Shown: positions 24,370 to 35,894, numbered from the stretch's first letter. The stretch is 64,000 nucleotides of DNA from Odobenus rosmarus divergens (GCF_000321225.1 NW_004450939.1:1611637-1675636), one strand, 5' to 3'. The notes: a model not told the origin generated them from the letters alone. Numbers and translations: made by a program.

Positions 24370-24525
24370 AAAGACTCTGAGCTTAGCCCCTGTCCCACAG
24401 GATTGGGTGTTTTCTCTGTATGTTTCCACAGCTCTTGCTGTCTTCTTTCTCTGTACCAACAGTGCAGCACGGTGCCTAAACCAGGTGTCAGGTAAATTGT
24501 TTGTTGAGTGAATTGCTAACCACAT
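24370..24525 (+). mobile_element. Probable L2 3' end
   Basis: GTGCAGCACGGTGCCTAAAC and GTAAATTGTTTGTTGAGTGA resemble the end of L2 (the accgtgcctgg and aataaatgtttgttgaatga words). The left boundary is a guess. Confidence 0.4.
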
Positions 24526-24585
24526 CTAAAGCTATTTTCTAGTGTAATGCAGCACATCTTGAGTGGGATTTAGTGTATGATTTTT

Positions 24586-24770
24586 GTTTAAAGATTTTAT
24601 TTATTTATTTGTCAGAGAGAGAGCACACAAGCAGGGGGAGGGGCAGAGGCAGAGGGAGAAGCAGGCCTCCCGGCGAGCAGGGACCCCAATGCGGGGCTCG
24701 ATCCCAGGACCCTGGATCATGACCTGAGCCAAAGGCAGACGCTTAACTGACTGAGCCACCCAGGCACCCC
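24586..24770 (-). mobile_element. SINEC, antisense
   Basis: AAAGATTTTATTTATTTATT begins the reversed tail, and GAGCCACCCAGGCACCCC ends the reversed head. The target-site duplication is AGTGTATGATTTTT at 24572-24585, with two changes at 24771-24784. Confidence 0.95.
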
Positions 24771-25002
24771 AGTGCATGATTATTTCTGTATGTTTCCATT
24801 TATAATATATGTGTTTTATGAAAACCCATCTTACTGAATATCGTTCTAAGGCCTATGGTAGAGTGAGAAGTAGAATGAATGGACTGATCTAATAAGGACT
24901 TCTACATTTCATTTTAAAACACTGCCCACTTGCAATTCAGAAATGTAAAAAAATTTCTTCTTTAACATGTTTAAATATTGTCAGACTCAAATAGGAGGGT
25001 AA

Positions 25003-25205
25003 ATAACATTTATTAGTAATCCAGGATGTCTGGTCACCACTTTGCATAGATATTATCACATTTAATTGTCACAACAAGCTTATCAGGTGTTATTCTGCCC
25101 ATTTTATAGAGAGAAAGAAGCCAAGCTTCAGAGAAACTCCCTAGTGAGTAAATGGGAGAAAAGACAGTGTTCAAGCTTAGATCTGTCTGACAGTGCCCTT
25201 TATAC
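25003..25205 (-). mobile_element. MIR, antisense
   Basis: AACATTTATTAGTAATCCAG, ATTATCACATTTAATTGTCA and CCCATTTTATAGAGAGAAAG are the reverse complement of MIR core and 3' sequence. Confidence 0.65.
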
Positions 25206-25209
25206 CTAC

Positions 25210-25717
25210 CTATTAGGACTTTCAGTCATTCATATCTTAGTATGAATTATTTTTATTCTGATTTATTTTCTGCTGAATATAACTATCAGTCTTCCCAAGA
25301 AAGGGGAGGTTTGAGGAAAAGGAAGAGGGGTGGGCAATTTTAAGGAAGGAGATAAGAGTAGAAATCTGGGGTACTTTGGTGAAGCTATATAAACAGAGCA
25401 TGAGGTTTAAAGATGCTTAATGTATTTGTGCTTCCACTGAGGTCAAGGAGGGCATCTTGTGGGAAAGAAAGGAAACACTAAGGGAAAGAAAGGATGGCAA
25501 AGGCATTCTCTTCGAATTTTGACATATTCAGTTTTAATGATAGGAAAGAAGCAGCATATCTTTAAATAGTGAAATGATGCTGAATGCATCCTTATTTGGC
25601 AAATTCTAATTTTGATAGGTTAGAGAAGTATATATTTACTTCTTTAAAATTCATTTCATCTGTCTCTTCTTTAGGTAGGGCTTACCTAAATAAATAATGA
25701 TTAAGAATGATATGAGT
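25210..25717. other. Unassigned sequence
   Basis: It is purine-rich around 25290-25345, and otherwise nothing is recognised. Confidence 0.4.
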
Positions 25718-25837
25718 GGCGGGATGCCTGGCCATTTCAGTCGGAAAAGCACTCGACTCTTGATCTCAGGGTCGTGAGTTTGAGCCCCACATTGGATGCA
25801 GAGATTACTTAAACAAATAAAGAAATAAACTTTTTTT
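25718..25837 (+). mobile_element. SINEC, older short subtype
   Basis: GGCGGGATGCCTGGCCATTT, GATCTCAGGGTCGTGAGTTT and GCAGAGATTACTTAAACAAA follow the short tRNA-Lys-like subtype that lacks the CT-rich tail. It is about as diverged as the copy at 1836-1960. The target site is unclear. Confidence 0.85.
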
Positions 25838-25849
25838 TTTTTAAAAAGA

Positions 25850-26284
25850 GCAGTGTGCGTTGCAAAAATGTCCAATTTGCAAAAGAGGATTGGAATTTTC
25901 TCTGCATGAGTCTAAGGGCAAGCTGTAGCCCTCCTCTTCAGCCCAGAGCTTGGTTTTGAACACAGGAAAGGCAGTTTCACCCACTCATACAATAGACCCC
26001 CCGGGGGTATCATGCCTAGATCTCTTTTGTGCACATCTGTTCATGAAGAAGCACTTGTGTCTCATTACTCAGTAAGTTCTGTTCTGCTTCTGCAGAACAA
26101 GTCATAATATAATAACTAAAGATATATGCCAAATGATAACAAATTAGGCTCTTTTCCTACAACCTTTACTCGAGAAGCTCAAGTGTCAATGTGCCCAAAG
26201 AATGGATGTATTTGAAAACAACCCATCAATGGTCATGAGCATCAGTGGTGAAGAATATCACTGGTTCAGAAACCCTGGAAGAAG
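25850..26284. other. Unassigned sequence
   Basis: Nothing is recognised. There is a small CCCCCCGGGGG-like palindromic patch at about 25997-26006. Confidence 0.4.
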
Positions 26285-26505
26285 AGTTCACTTGTGTTCA
26301 AATAAGGCTCTACCACTTCTTGGTTGTATGACTTCGAGTTAGTTACTCCATATATCCAAGCTTCCAGTACCTCATCTATAATGTGGGGTAATAACTTCAC
26401 CAAATTCATGAGATTGTTGTGAAAATTAAAGAGGATGATCTGTGTAACATGCTCAGTGCAGTGCTTAACATGTAGTAAGCTCTCAGTAAATATTAACATT
26501 CCCAC
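26285..26505 (+). mobile_element. MIR
   Basis: The sequence AGGCTCTACCACTTCTTGGT, CATCTATAATGTGGGGTAAT, TTGTTGTGAAAATTAAAGAG and TAGTAAGCTCTCAGTAAATA follows MIR in sense order almost end to end. The antisense frame of 93 codons over it is a shadow. Confidence 0.75.
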
Positions 26506-28082
26506 CTGCCCCCGGAAATGAATTTTGAGATTCCAACTGTTCTTCAACTCATATTCTAGTTAATTCTCCTAGGTAAGAGGTCTTTTGTATTTCCATTTTT
26601 TTCTATAATCCAGAGTTTAACCCAAAGCCAGTATAAACTAGGACAAATCTGACAACAAAACATGAAAAATTAAGTTTGGAAATAAATAAGTCTGGCAATT
26701 TGAAATCACTTTCAAACCTTATATGCTTCTGGAGATGTGCTTGCTTGCTGTATAGATCTTTAGGAAGAGAGAGAGAATAGGACAAATTTTGTTTATGGAG
26801 TTAGGCTTAAATTTACTTCATCCCAAATGATTGAAGATTGGAGAATTCTAATAACAGGAGGAAATTATTCTCCAGAGATATTGCAGTTGACTTAAGTATA
26901 GGCTCCTATTAATAAAATGTGTATGAGTTTTTGAATACGTAGGAAACATGAAAATCTCCCTCCCATATTTACTCTTCTAAAATATGCTAAAAAGTTCTTT
27001 AGCCTGGAGCCCTCTGCACATGTACCCCTGGCATGAGAAGGCCTCCCCCAAAAAGGAGGGGAACCGTAGACACATCTTCATACTCAGGGGAAGGTTTTAT
27101 AATCTCCAGTCCAGTCCATAGGTGTCATTCATAGTCCTGGCAAACTTTAAATGGGCCTGATGGTCCACTGCTTGTGCCATTTAAATGGAGTATTTACAGG
27201 AGTTAGCCAACTGGTAAAATTTTTTTAATATAATAATTTTGTCATGTGATGCCAAGTATATTACTTCAAGTGCCACTGCTAGATTGGAATTTAATGTTTT
27301 ATTTATTTTTGCTGCCTCTCTTTAATTGTCATGTACATTATTCATGCATGCTTCTTTGCTTACATACCCAAGCCATGGTGATCTTCCTGCCATTTACGTG
27401 AGCACATCACTATTTGCACTAATGGAAGTAAGATGATGGCAAATCCAAAAGTCTTTACTAGATAACATTGGATTACAATATTATGGTAGATTTTACTTTC
27501 TAAATACAGCTTATTTATGCCAATATTAAATTCTTGTATAGTCTTCTACCAGGCTTTGGTAAAATAATGGAGGAAGACAGATGGGGAGTTTGAGCAGAGG
27601 GGGTAGAATATATACGTGAGTCTGTGTGTGGTGTGTGGTGGGGGGGGGATCCGAATAATGGGAATAATCCTCATGGTGCTATTTTGTTGAAAAACAATAT
27701 CACTGATAACTATTTTATGCACATTAACTATAGTGTGACTATTCTGAGTTATACCATTATCAAGTATCCCGACTTCCTATTTTTTCTCACAAACTAAGGT
27801 AAAGTAGATGCCAAGAAATTTTAAATATTCAATAGCCATTGAGTACTCTTCTCAGGAAAAAAAAAGAAAGTCTTGTAAAATTAGAAATTGATAAGAAAAA
27901 GCCCAGAAAAATAAAAACTTACCAAGTTTTACTTTTTCTTTCCAGGTTTTCATAATAATTTGTTTCCAAAAAAAGAAGTTAAAAGAAAGCCAAATGGAAA
28001 TTACTATTTGGAAATGAGAAGTAATCGGCTCACCATGTAAGCCTTAGGAAATAATGAAATAAAAATATAGTCTCAAATTATT
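26506..28082. other. Unassigned AT-rich sequence
   Basis: No gene or family is recognised. A TG- and G-rich patch lies at 27618-27649, including a G-run at 27640-27648. Confidence 0.4.
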
Positions 28083-28095
28083 AGAAAGCAGAAAG

Positions 28096-28314
28096 AGGGC
28101 CCTCTGGGTGGTTCAGTCAGTTGAGCTGAGCATCTGTTTCTTGATTTTGGCTCAGGTCATGATCTCAGGGTCCTGGAATCAAGCCCTGTGTAGGGCTCCA
28201 CGCTCAGCAGGAAGTCTGCTTGAGGATTTCTCTCCCTCTCCCTCTGCCCCTCCTCCTGCTTTCTCTCTCTCTCTAAAATAAATAAATATACAAATCTTTT
28301 TAAAAAAAATAAAA
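28096..28314 (+). mobile_element. SINEC
   Basis: It has a diverged head (GGCCCTCTGGGTGGTTCAGT), a long CT-rich body and an A-rich tail. The target-site duplication AGAAAGCAGAAAG lies at 28083-28095, with one change at 28315-28327. Confidence 0.93.
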
Positions 28315-28552
28315 AGAAAGCAAAAAGTGTAAAAAGCACCAAACTCAAAGTATTATTTTTTAAAATAAAAGTCAATTTGATTAATAAAATAATTACTAAA
28401 AACTAGTGTTTTGAAATAAATGATAAAATAGAAAAATTTATTTACATATTTTCACCTTTTTATCAACCCCTTTCCCCAGCATTCTTATTGCCAAAAATAG
28501 TTGAGGTGTTGTAAGTACAAAATGGTTTGAGGATATAAAATAATATGAAAGA

Positions 28553-28747
28553 CGGGCGCCTGGGTGGCTCAGTTGGTTAAGCGACTGCCTTCAGCTCAGG
28601 TCATGATCCTGGAGTCCCGGGATCGAGTCCCGCATCGGGCTCCGTGCTCGGCAGGGAGTCTGCTTCTCCCTCTGACCCTCTCCCCTCTCATGCTCTCTCT
28701 CTTTCTCATTCTCTCTCTCAAATAAATAAATAAAATCTTTAAAAAAA
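28553..28747 (+). mobile_element. SINEC, young-looking
   Basis: Its head, CGGGCGCCTGGGTGGCTCAG, is near consensus. It carries a CT-rich body and a long A-tail. The exact 16-bp target-site duplication AAAATAATATGAAAGA lies at 28537-28552 and 28748-28763. Antisense frames of about 85 codons across it come from the repeat. Confidence 0.96.
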
Positions 28748-28764
28748 AAAATAATATGAAAGAA

Positions 28765-29876
28765 AGGAAAGGCTGACCATTTGAAATGATAAAAAAAAAA
28801 AGGAACCCAACAAATAATGGACTTTGTAAATATTGAAAAAGACACAATCATGATGAGATCCTATGACGAAACGACAATAAACATTCGAGGTAGAACAGCT
28901 ATTAGGTCATCAAGCTTTTTTGGGGGAGAAACTGTTTTCCCTATTTTGATAACAATGAGATGCAGTGCATATTTCACAATAATTTCAGAATTTTAGTCTA
29001 TGTAAGAACTCAGACCAGTGCTCTAATGCATCCATCATCAATGTAGCCTATGATGCTGGAATTAACAAAGGATACAGAGAAGTACTTAATTAAAATTCTA
29101 GAGTACTTAGTGAGGGTGGGGAAAGATTTAAGAAAACAAATACTTCACTTTGTTCAGTAATATAGACATTTTCATAATTTGATCAACCTAGACTTTAAAG
29201 AAATCTGCATTTACTTAACAAGGCTGCTCATAAATACTTGCTAACCATGTAGGCTCCCAGAAGCCTTGGCTGAAAAGTGCCTGGGACATGTTTTAGTACT
29301 TTAATAGTATATGTTCAATGAACATGTAAATGAATGAGCTGCCAATTAATTACACAGGTAACAACTGAGCTAAGCTCTTGGAAGCAATGAAAAAATTAAC
29401 AGTAAACTAGAATTATAAGTGTTGTATATATCACTTTTACTTTATTATTGACCATGATTTAGTTCATCTAGCAACAGTTTTGAAATCAAGCAGAGGTTTT
29501 AGCACAGTTCATATTTTTCTTATATTGCCATTGAAAACATCTCTTTTCTCCTAATCATCATTCCTATTTTAGTAATACTTGCTTGGAAATATATTTAGAC
29601 AAAAATTTTCATTTTGCATATTTTAAATCAATGGATGCTCAATCAGGACAAATGATCAAAATCCCTTTGCAAATATTTCTATAAACCAGATGAGGCTCAT
29701 TATTTAAAGTACTTATATTACATTTGTGTAATTTAAACCATTTAATTATTTTCAAAATATGAATTCAACATTTTCCCCAAATTAAAATAAGGTTTTCACA
29801 CACCACTGTTTACAAAAGTTTGTTGTTTCTCAGCAACTACACTCCTAGGGTTTAGAAAAGACCTTTTCTCCTTTTT
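28765..29876. other. Unassigned AT-rich sequence
   Basis: I see no repeat family, RNA gene or coding pattern. Confidence 0.4.
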
Positions 29877-29896
29877 CCTAAATATCTGATTTTTTT

Positions 29897-30073
29897 TAAA
29901 TATATTTTTTTAAGATTTTATTTATTTATCAGAGAGAGAGAGATAGAAGCAGGCAGAGGGAGAGGCAGTCTCCTTGCTGAGCAAGGAGCCCGATGTGGGA
30001 CTTGATTCCAGGACCCTAGGATCATGACCTGAGCCAAAGGCAGACGCTTAACCTACTGAGCCACCCAGGCGTT
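29897..30073 (-). mobile_element. SINEC, antisense
   Basis: The reversed tail TTAAGATTTTATTTATTTAT runs to the reversed head GAGCCACCCAGGCG. The exact 19-bp target-site duplication CCTAAATATCTGATTTTTT starts at 29877 and at 30074. Confidence 0.96.
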
Positions 30074-30110
30074 CCTAAATATCTGATTTTTTAACTGAAG
30101 AGAATATTTT

Positions 30111-30196
30111 CATTTTAGTGATGGTTTAAATAAATACAAATATTTGCTATGTTCATTTTAGTGATGGTTGAAATAAATACAAATACTTGCTAACAT
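30111..30196. repeat. 43-bp tandem duplication
   Basis: Copies at 30111-30153 and 30154-30196 begin CATTTTAGTGATGGTT. The two T-to-G and T-to-C type differences lie in TTTAAAT/TTGAAAT and TATTTGC/TACTTGC. The left copy starts 19 bp after the right target site of the antisense SINE. Confidence 0.9.
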
Positions 30197-31055
30197 AAGG
30201 TATTGTATTCAAGGGATAATTGGAACCAACCATGACATTAAATATAACTGTGTTAAGTTTCAATGATCAAAACTGCAACACTGTATTTACTAGATAAAAC
30301 CTGGAGAAATAGTTTTCATTTTCAGAAAATAGCCTTCAGACTGTAATACTTAAGGAATTTAATGCCTGAACTTTTGTCCAAAGATTTATTTTGAAAAAGT
30401 TTAATGACCATTGAATAATATTTGTGAATGCATAATCAGATGAAAAAACTGAAAAACCAAAATGCTAGTTCTAGACCAAGTTTTCTATCAATACGCCTGT
30501 GTTTACAAATTAACATGGGTTCACTCTGATCAAAAACGGTTCATCCTTCTTTTTTAAAAATCCGTTTGGAAACAGAGAGCAAACAAAAAATAAAGCCAAA
30601 TGAGATGTGTCACGTTGATAGGCAATTACATGGGCTTAGTCCCTGCCCTCCCGCTCACCTCTTCCCTTCACTTCCCCTGGGACTATCATTCAAGCTTGTG
30701 GCGTCAATTTTCACTTCTATGCCAGAGGTTCACAAAGACATCCCCTTGCAAGTCCTCTTATCTCGCTGCTCTTCTTGTGTTTCCATCCTTCTACTGAATG
30801 GGACATTGTCACCCCCAGCACATTTTGTTCCAATCCAAGGTCAAACATAGACTCAGAAGAAAAAGCCACATTTGTACCTCCAACCCCTCTGGTGGCCACG
30901 AGACCCCAGCATGCACATGCAGGTGGGATGGCCCCAGACAGCCATCCTGGCCTCTGTTAAGGACTCAGTGACCCCACTGCTCTTCTAGCCATTGTTTGTA
31001 TCAATCTGCAGAATCATTTTGATCCCTTTTTATCTTTTCTTCATTTCCAAGCCTT
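30197..31055. other. Unassigned sequence
   Basis: Overlapping frames in several registers at 30566-30960 on both strands show no recognisable domain. The low-stop, CT-rich composition explains them. Confidence 0.4.
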
Positions 31056-31059
31056 ATCA

Positions 31060-31250
31060 AGTGTTTTCCTTATGTCAAGCTCTTCCTCTTTATTCCCACT
31101 GCCACAATCCAACGTGCGATCCCTATGGCTTCCCTGCTCTATTGCACATTACTTATTACCCCAGCTCCTCTTCAGTTGATCCTGGGAAATACCGTCAGAC
31201 TCGTGCCAAGAAAGTCTGCTCAGCATGTCATTTTTCTGCAATATCCAGAC
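31060..31250 (+). mobile_element. Possible L2 internal fragment
   Basis: TTTATTCCCACTGCCACAAT and CTTCCCTGCTCTATTGCACA weakly resemble the L2 region upstream of its 3' end. The similarity is too low for more than a suggestion. Confidence 0.25.
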
Positions 31251-31953
31251 TAAGCAGTAAATAGAATATACAAAGGCAGATCTGCAAAAATGTGACTGTA
31301 TGTTCTAATAATTGTGGTCTGAAGTCCATACCACCTGAGAGCAGGAAAAAAAAAATAGATCTAGACACTTGAAGGTAAAAGCACTCAAATTCCACAGTTT
31401 TTCAATTAATTCAGGGTTAAAATTCCATTATATGAAAGATGAAACCCCTCTCCCCATGCTCATTCTTCTTCCTGGGTGGTGTGTGCAAGGAGGGCAGAAC
31501 TTTGAGGTGTCTTGTGTGCCTGGGGTGGTTTGCGTGTTTTCTAGCAGGGTCTGTGCACACTGATTTCCACAGACACAATGCTTCTTGTCGGATCTCTGGG
31601 CCAACCCATCTCCACAAGGACAGTGACAAAAGGTCTCTACAGGAAGGGCTGAGGGATAGCAGGCTGGTAGGAAAACAGGCCTGGGAGATTTAGCTTATAG
31701 CAAGAATATTATTTTACTTAAGAACGTATATTTGTTTGAGGTGGCTTGAAGTTACTTTGCAAAACAAATGAACTTTCTGCTTATGTTAAATTTTATTAAA
31801 CTCTCTGCCATACATTCTTATGGTCCTTGCCAAAAGAATCTGCCCTACCTTCAGCAGCTAATTTTCATAATTTTCCCAGGAACATGCGCATTTTAAGGCT
31901 TTCTTTCTGAACTATTATCTGAACCATTCAAAGGTAATCAGAGGGGTAATATA
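31251..31953. other. Unassigned sequence
   Basis: Nothing is recognised. Three overlapping frames at 31369-31693 are mutually exclusive and not gene-like. Confidence 0.4.
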
Positions 31954-31967
31954 AAAAATATTTAGCA

Positions 31968-32175
31968 GACTGAGGTTTGATGGAGGGAGGTGGGCAGGGG
32001 ATGGGCTAAATGAGCGGTGGGTATTAAGGAGGGCACTTGTGATGAGCATTGGGTGTTATACACCAGTGATGAATCACTAAATTTTAGCCCGAAACCAGTT
32101 TTACCAAATATGTTAACTAACTAGAATTTAAATAAAAACCTGAAATAAAAATAAAGAAATAAAAATTAAAACATT
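31968..32175 (+). mobile_element. 5'-truncated carnivore L1, 208 bp
   Basis: It contains GGGTATTAAGGAGGGCACTT, GAGCATTGGGTGTTATACAC and GTTAACTAACTAGAATTTAA, the end words of a carnivore L1 subfamily different from the one at 5309 and 48500. The 14-bp target-site duplication AAAAATATTTAGCA lies at 31954-31967 and 32176-32189, which fixes the borders. Confidence 0.93.
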
Positions 32176-32189
32176 AAAAATATTTAGCA

Positions 32190-32389
32190 ACCCAGGGGAT
32201 GCAGGCACCAAGCAGTCAGCATATGCATGCCAGGCAGAGAAGACTTGGTTGACTGTCCTATACCTCCTGGCTGCATGTCAGCCTGGGGTCTATGTGACTC
32301 GGGAACACCGTCCTCAGGCTCAGGAGGACCTGCTACTTGACCATCTGGTGGCACATTAAGTGTGGGACTTATCTGCTTGTGCTACAGAT
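32190..32389. other. Unassigned sequence
   Basis: It is GC-richer than its surroundings, and no family is recognised. Confidence 0.4.
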
Positions 32390-32512
32390 TGCTTAGGCAT
32401 GGGATTCAGAAACTCTAACGATGTGGCTCAGGAATCTAGATTTTAACAAACTCTGCTAATGATTCTGATGTACGCCAAAGTTTGAGAACCAAGGGCCTGA
32501 GCTATGTGGGTC
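32390..32512 (+). mobile_element. MER5-like DNA transposon fragment
   Basis: GGGATTCAGAAACTCTAACG, GGAATCTAGATTTTAACAAA and CAAAGTTTGAGAACCAAG resemble the MER5 (hAT-Charlie non-autonomous) terminal region. It is partial and diverged. Confidence 0.4.
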
Positions 32513-34294
32513 TTCTTTCCTTTTTTAAAAAATATATTTTTATTGAGATATTATTGACATATAACATTGCATAAGTTTAAGGTATACAGTGTGTTAATTT
32601 GATACATTTATATATCACAATGTGATTACCCCTGTAGCATTAGTTAATACCTCTGTCACACTACATAACTAGCATTTCTTTCTTGTGGGAGCAATTAAGA
32701 CCTAGTCTCTTAGCAGCTTTGAGTTTATCATACAATATTGTTGTCTATAATCATTATGCCAAGCATTAGATCTCCAAGAGTTATTTATTTCCTGGTTGCA
32801 AGTTTGAACCCAGAACATCTCCCCAGTTCCCCCACTCTTCAGCCTTGGGTAACCACTATTCTAATCTCTGTTTTTACCAGTTCAGCTTTTTTTAAGGTTC
32901 TACATATAAGTGATACCATATAGTATTTGTTTTTCTCTGACTTCTCTCACTTAGCAGAATGCCTTCAAGGTCCATCCATGTTGTAAATGGCAGGAATTTC
33001 TCCTTTCTCATGGTTCAATAATATTCCATTATATATATAATCACACCTTCTTTTCTCCATGTGTTGATGGACACTTAGGTTATTTCCCCATCTTAGCTAA
33101 TGTGAATAATGCTGCCATAAAACATGGGAGTCTATAACTCTCAGATATCCTGTTTTCATTTCCTTTGGGTATATACCCAGGAGTGGGATTACTGGATCAT
33201 CTAATAGTTCTATTTTTAATTTTTTGTGGAACCTCCATACTGTTTTCCATAATGGCTGAACCAATATGCATTTCCATCAACAGTGTACAAGGGTTCTTTT
33301 CTCTCCACATTCTAGCCCACACTTGTTATCTCTTGTCTTCCCAACAATAGCCATTCTATCAGTTGTGAGATGATATATCACTGTGGTTTTGAGCATCTTT
33401 TGATGTACATGTTGGCCATTTAGACGTCTTCTTTGGAAAAATATCTATTTAGTTCCTCCACCCATTTTTAAGTTGGTTCATTTGTTTGTTATTGACTTAT
33501 ATGGGTTTTTTAAAAATATATTTTGGATATTAACCCTTTATCCAACATATGGTTAGAAATATTTTCTCTTGTTCTGTAGGTTGCCTTTTTTGGATCATTT
33601 ATTTTGCTATGCAGAAGCCTTTTAATTTTATAGTCCCAGTTGTTGATCTTTGCTTTTGTTTCTTGTGCTTTTGGTGTCATATTTAAAAATTTATTGCCAA
33701 GACCTATGTCAAGGAGATTCTCTCCTGTGTTTTCTTCTAGGACTTTTATAGTTTAAGCCTTTAATCCATTTTGAGTTAATTTTTGTGAGTGGTGTAAGAT
33801 AGAGGTCCAATTTATTTTTCTGCATGTGATTGTCCAGTTTTCCCATCACTGTTTGTTGAAGAGATCTTTCTGCTCCTATTGTATATTCTTGGTTCCCTTG
33901 CAAATATTAGTTGACCATAAATGCAGGGGTTTATTTCTGGTCTCTTTTCCATTTGTATGTGTCTATGCCAGTATGATACTGTTTTAAGTAACAACTTTGT
34001 AACATAGTTTGAAATCATGAAGTGCAATGCTTCATTTGATCTTCTTTCTGGCTTTGATCTTTTTCTCATGATTGCTTTGACAATTTGGGGTCTTTTGGTT
34101 CCATACAAATTTTAGAATTGCTTTTTTAATATTTCTGTGAAAATGCCATTGGAATTTTGATAGGGATTACATTGAACCAATAGATGGCTTTGGGTAGTAT
34201 GGACATTTTAACAATATTAATTCTTTGAATCCATGAACACAGGATATCTATCTATTTGGTTGGATTTTTATGGTTTTTTATATATAAAGATCAT

Positions 34295-34527
34295 ATCATC
34301 TGTGAATAAGGACAATTTTATCTGATGTGGATGTCTTTTATTTCTTTGTCTTGCCTAATTTCCCTGGCTAGGGCTATGTTGAATAAGAGTGGTGAGAGTG
34401 GACACCCTTGTCTTGTTTCTGATCTTAGAGGAAAAGTTTTCAATATTTCACCATTGAGTATGATGTTAGCTGTGGATTTGTTGTATATGGGCTTTATTAA
34501 GTTGAGGTATGTTCCTTCTATACTCAA
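34295..34527 (-). pseudogene. L1 ORF2 reverse transcriptase core, broken
   Basis: A 69-codon antisense frame (34318-34527) carries ANIILNGE, then [14 protein letters not shown], the strongly conserved reverse transcriptase segment that precedes the catalytic box in L1 ORF2p. The frame stops at 34318. The catalytic aspartates are still visible in another frame at 34295-34306 as FTDD (usual FADD), so a small deletion or frameshift removed the codons between. In an intact element this protein would copy L1 RNA at a nicked chromosomal target. This copy cannot. It is part of the 3.1-kb antisense L1. Confidence 0.88.
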
Positions 34528-34968
34528 GGTTGGAGGTTTCCATCCTGAAAGGATGTTTTATTTTGTCAGGTGCATCTACTGAAATGATCATATGATTTTA
34601 ATCTTTCATTCTATCAATGTCAATCAACATTTATTGATTTATGTATATTTAACCATTGGAACAATATTGAAAAACCAGCTCTTAGTTTGGTTGATTTCAT
34701 CTATTGTTTTCCTGATTTGATTTCATTTATTTCTGCTGATATTTGTTATTTCTTTTCTTCTGCTGTCTCTGGCCTTAGTTTGTTCTTCTTTTTCCAGCTC
34801 TTGGGGTGTAAAATTAGTTTATTTAAGATCCTTGTATTTTCTTAATATATGCATTTACCTCTATACATTTCCCTATCAGAACTGCTTTGGTAGCATCCCA
34901 TAGGTGTTGGTATGTTGTGTTTGTTGGTATGTTGTGTTTCCATTTTCATCTGTTTTGAGATTTTTTTT

Positions 34969-35190
34969 TTATTTCCCTTTGATTTCTCTTTTGATCCATT
35001 GGTTGTTCAAGAGTGTGTTGTTTAACTTCCACATATTTGTAGATTTTACAGCTTTCCTCTTGTTGTTGATTTCTAGTTTCATATCATTGTGGACAGTAAA
35101 TATTATTGGTATGATTTCAATATTCTCAAATTTGCTAACACTTGTTTTGTGTCCCATCATATGGTCCATCCTGAAAAATGATGTATGCAC
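34969..35190 (-). pseudogene. L1 ORF2 endonuclease C-terminal fragment
   Basis: The 73-codon antisense frame reads FRMDHMMGHKTSVSKFENIE, then KLEINNKRK and MWKLNNTLLNNQWIK, matching the end of the APE-like endonuclease domain of L1 ORF2p. The catalytic SDH box appears as TVH (35086-35097), so the catalytic aspartate is replaced by valine while the histidine remains. This would abolish nicking even if the frame were otherwise intact. The N-terminal endonuclease part is absent because the element is 5'-truncated near 35605. Confidence 0.85.
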
Positions 35191-35696
35191 TTGAGAAGAA
35201 TGTGTATTCTGCTTTTGTTGGATGGAACATTCTATACATATTTCTTAGGTTCATATCGGTGTAATGCATGATTTAAATCCATACATTATAATGTATAATG
35301 TACTGATTTTCTTTCTGCATAATCTATCCATTGTTGAAAGTGGGCTATTGAAATACTGTACTGTTACTGTATTGTTGTCTATTTCTCCCTTCAGATATGT
35401 TGGTAATTGCTTAATAAATTTAGGTGCTCCAATGTTGGGTGCACATATATTTACTACTGTTATATCTGCTGGATGAATTACCCCGTTACCACTATATATT
35501 GATCTTCTTTGTCTCTTGTTACCATTTTTAGTTTAAAGCCTACCTTGTCTATGTGGTTTTTCTCATTCTCCCTCCTTTACTTTATAATTCAACCTAAAGG
35601 ATTAGGGGGGTTGGAAAGCAGGCAGTTTGCAGAGGACCTTTGTTCCACCTTTTAACCTCCAGTGATTTTTTTAAATTTTAGAATGGGGATAAATTA

Positions 35697-35877
35697 GAAG
35701 CTCCAGGGTGGCTCAGTTGGTTGAGTGTCCAGCTCTTGGTTTTGGCTCAGGTCATGATCTCAGGGTCATGAGATAGAGCCCTGCTTTTGATTCTCTCTCT
35801 CCTGCTCCCCACCTCACCCCCCCACTCGTGTACTCTCCCTCTAAAATAAATAAATAAGTCTTCAAAAAAAAAAAAGG
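35697..35877 (+). mobile_element. SINEC, diverged head
   Basis: It starts GAAGCTCCAGGGTGGCTCAG and has GATCTCAGGGTCATGAGATA and a tail of (AAAT)n plus A-run. The 17-bp target-site duplication AGAATGGGGATAAATTA lies at 35680-35696, with two changes at 35878-35894. Confidence 0.93.
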
Positions 35878-35894
35878 AGAATGGAGATAAATCA

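Larger units (their letters stand above)
32525..35605 (-). mobile_element. Antisense L1, about 3.1 kb, with internal deletion
   Basis: From left to right this is the reverse complement of an L1: 3' UTR (TATTTTTATTGAGATATTAT), the ORF2 C-terminal part (GGTCCATCCATGTTGTAAAT, TGGGATTACTGGATCATC), the reverse transcriptase core (34295-34527), and the end of the endonuclease domain (34969-35190). It is 5'-truncated near 35605. At about 34655-34670 the sequence jumps from the part around TTTATTGATTTATGTATATT directly to AAAAACCAGCTCTTAGTTTG, which normally lie several hundred bases apart in L1, so a segment between endonuclease and reverse transcriptase is missing. Frames are broken throughout, and the element is dead. 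A 17-bp TTGGTATGTTGTGTTT unit is doubled at 34908-34940. Confidence 0.92.

Noticed and set aside
25997..26006. CCCCCCGGGGG palindrome considered as a regulatory site
   Set aside because: It is too short and without supporting context, and nothing ties it to a gene.
30566..30960. Cluster of overlapping plus-strand frames resembling an exon
   Set aside because: All three forward registers stay open for 60-90 codons, which points to base composition rather than selection on one frame.
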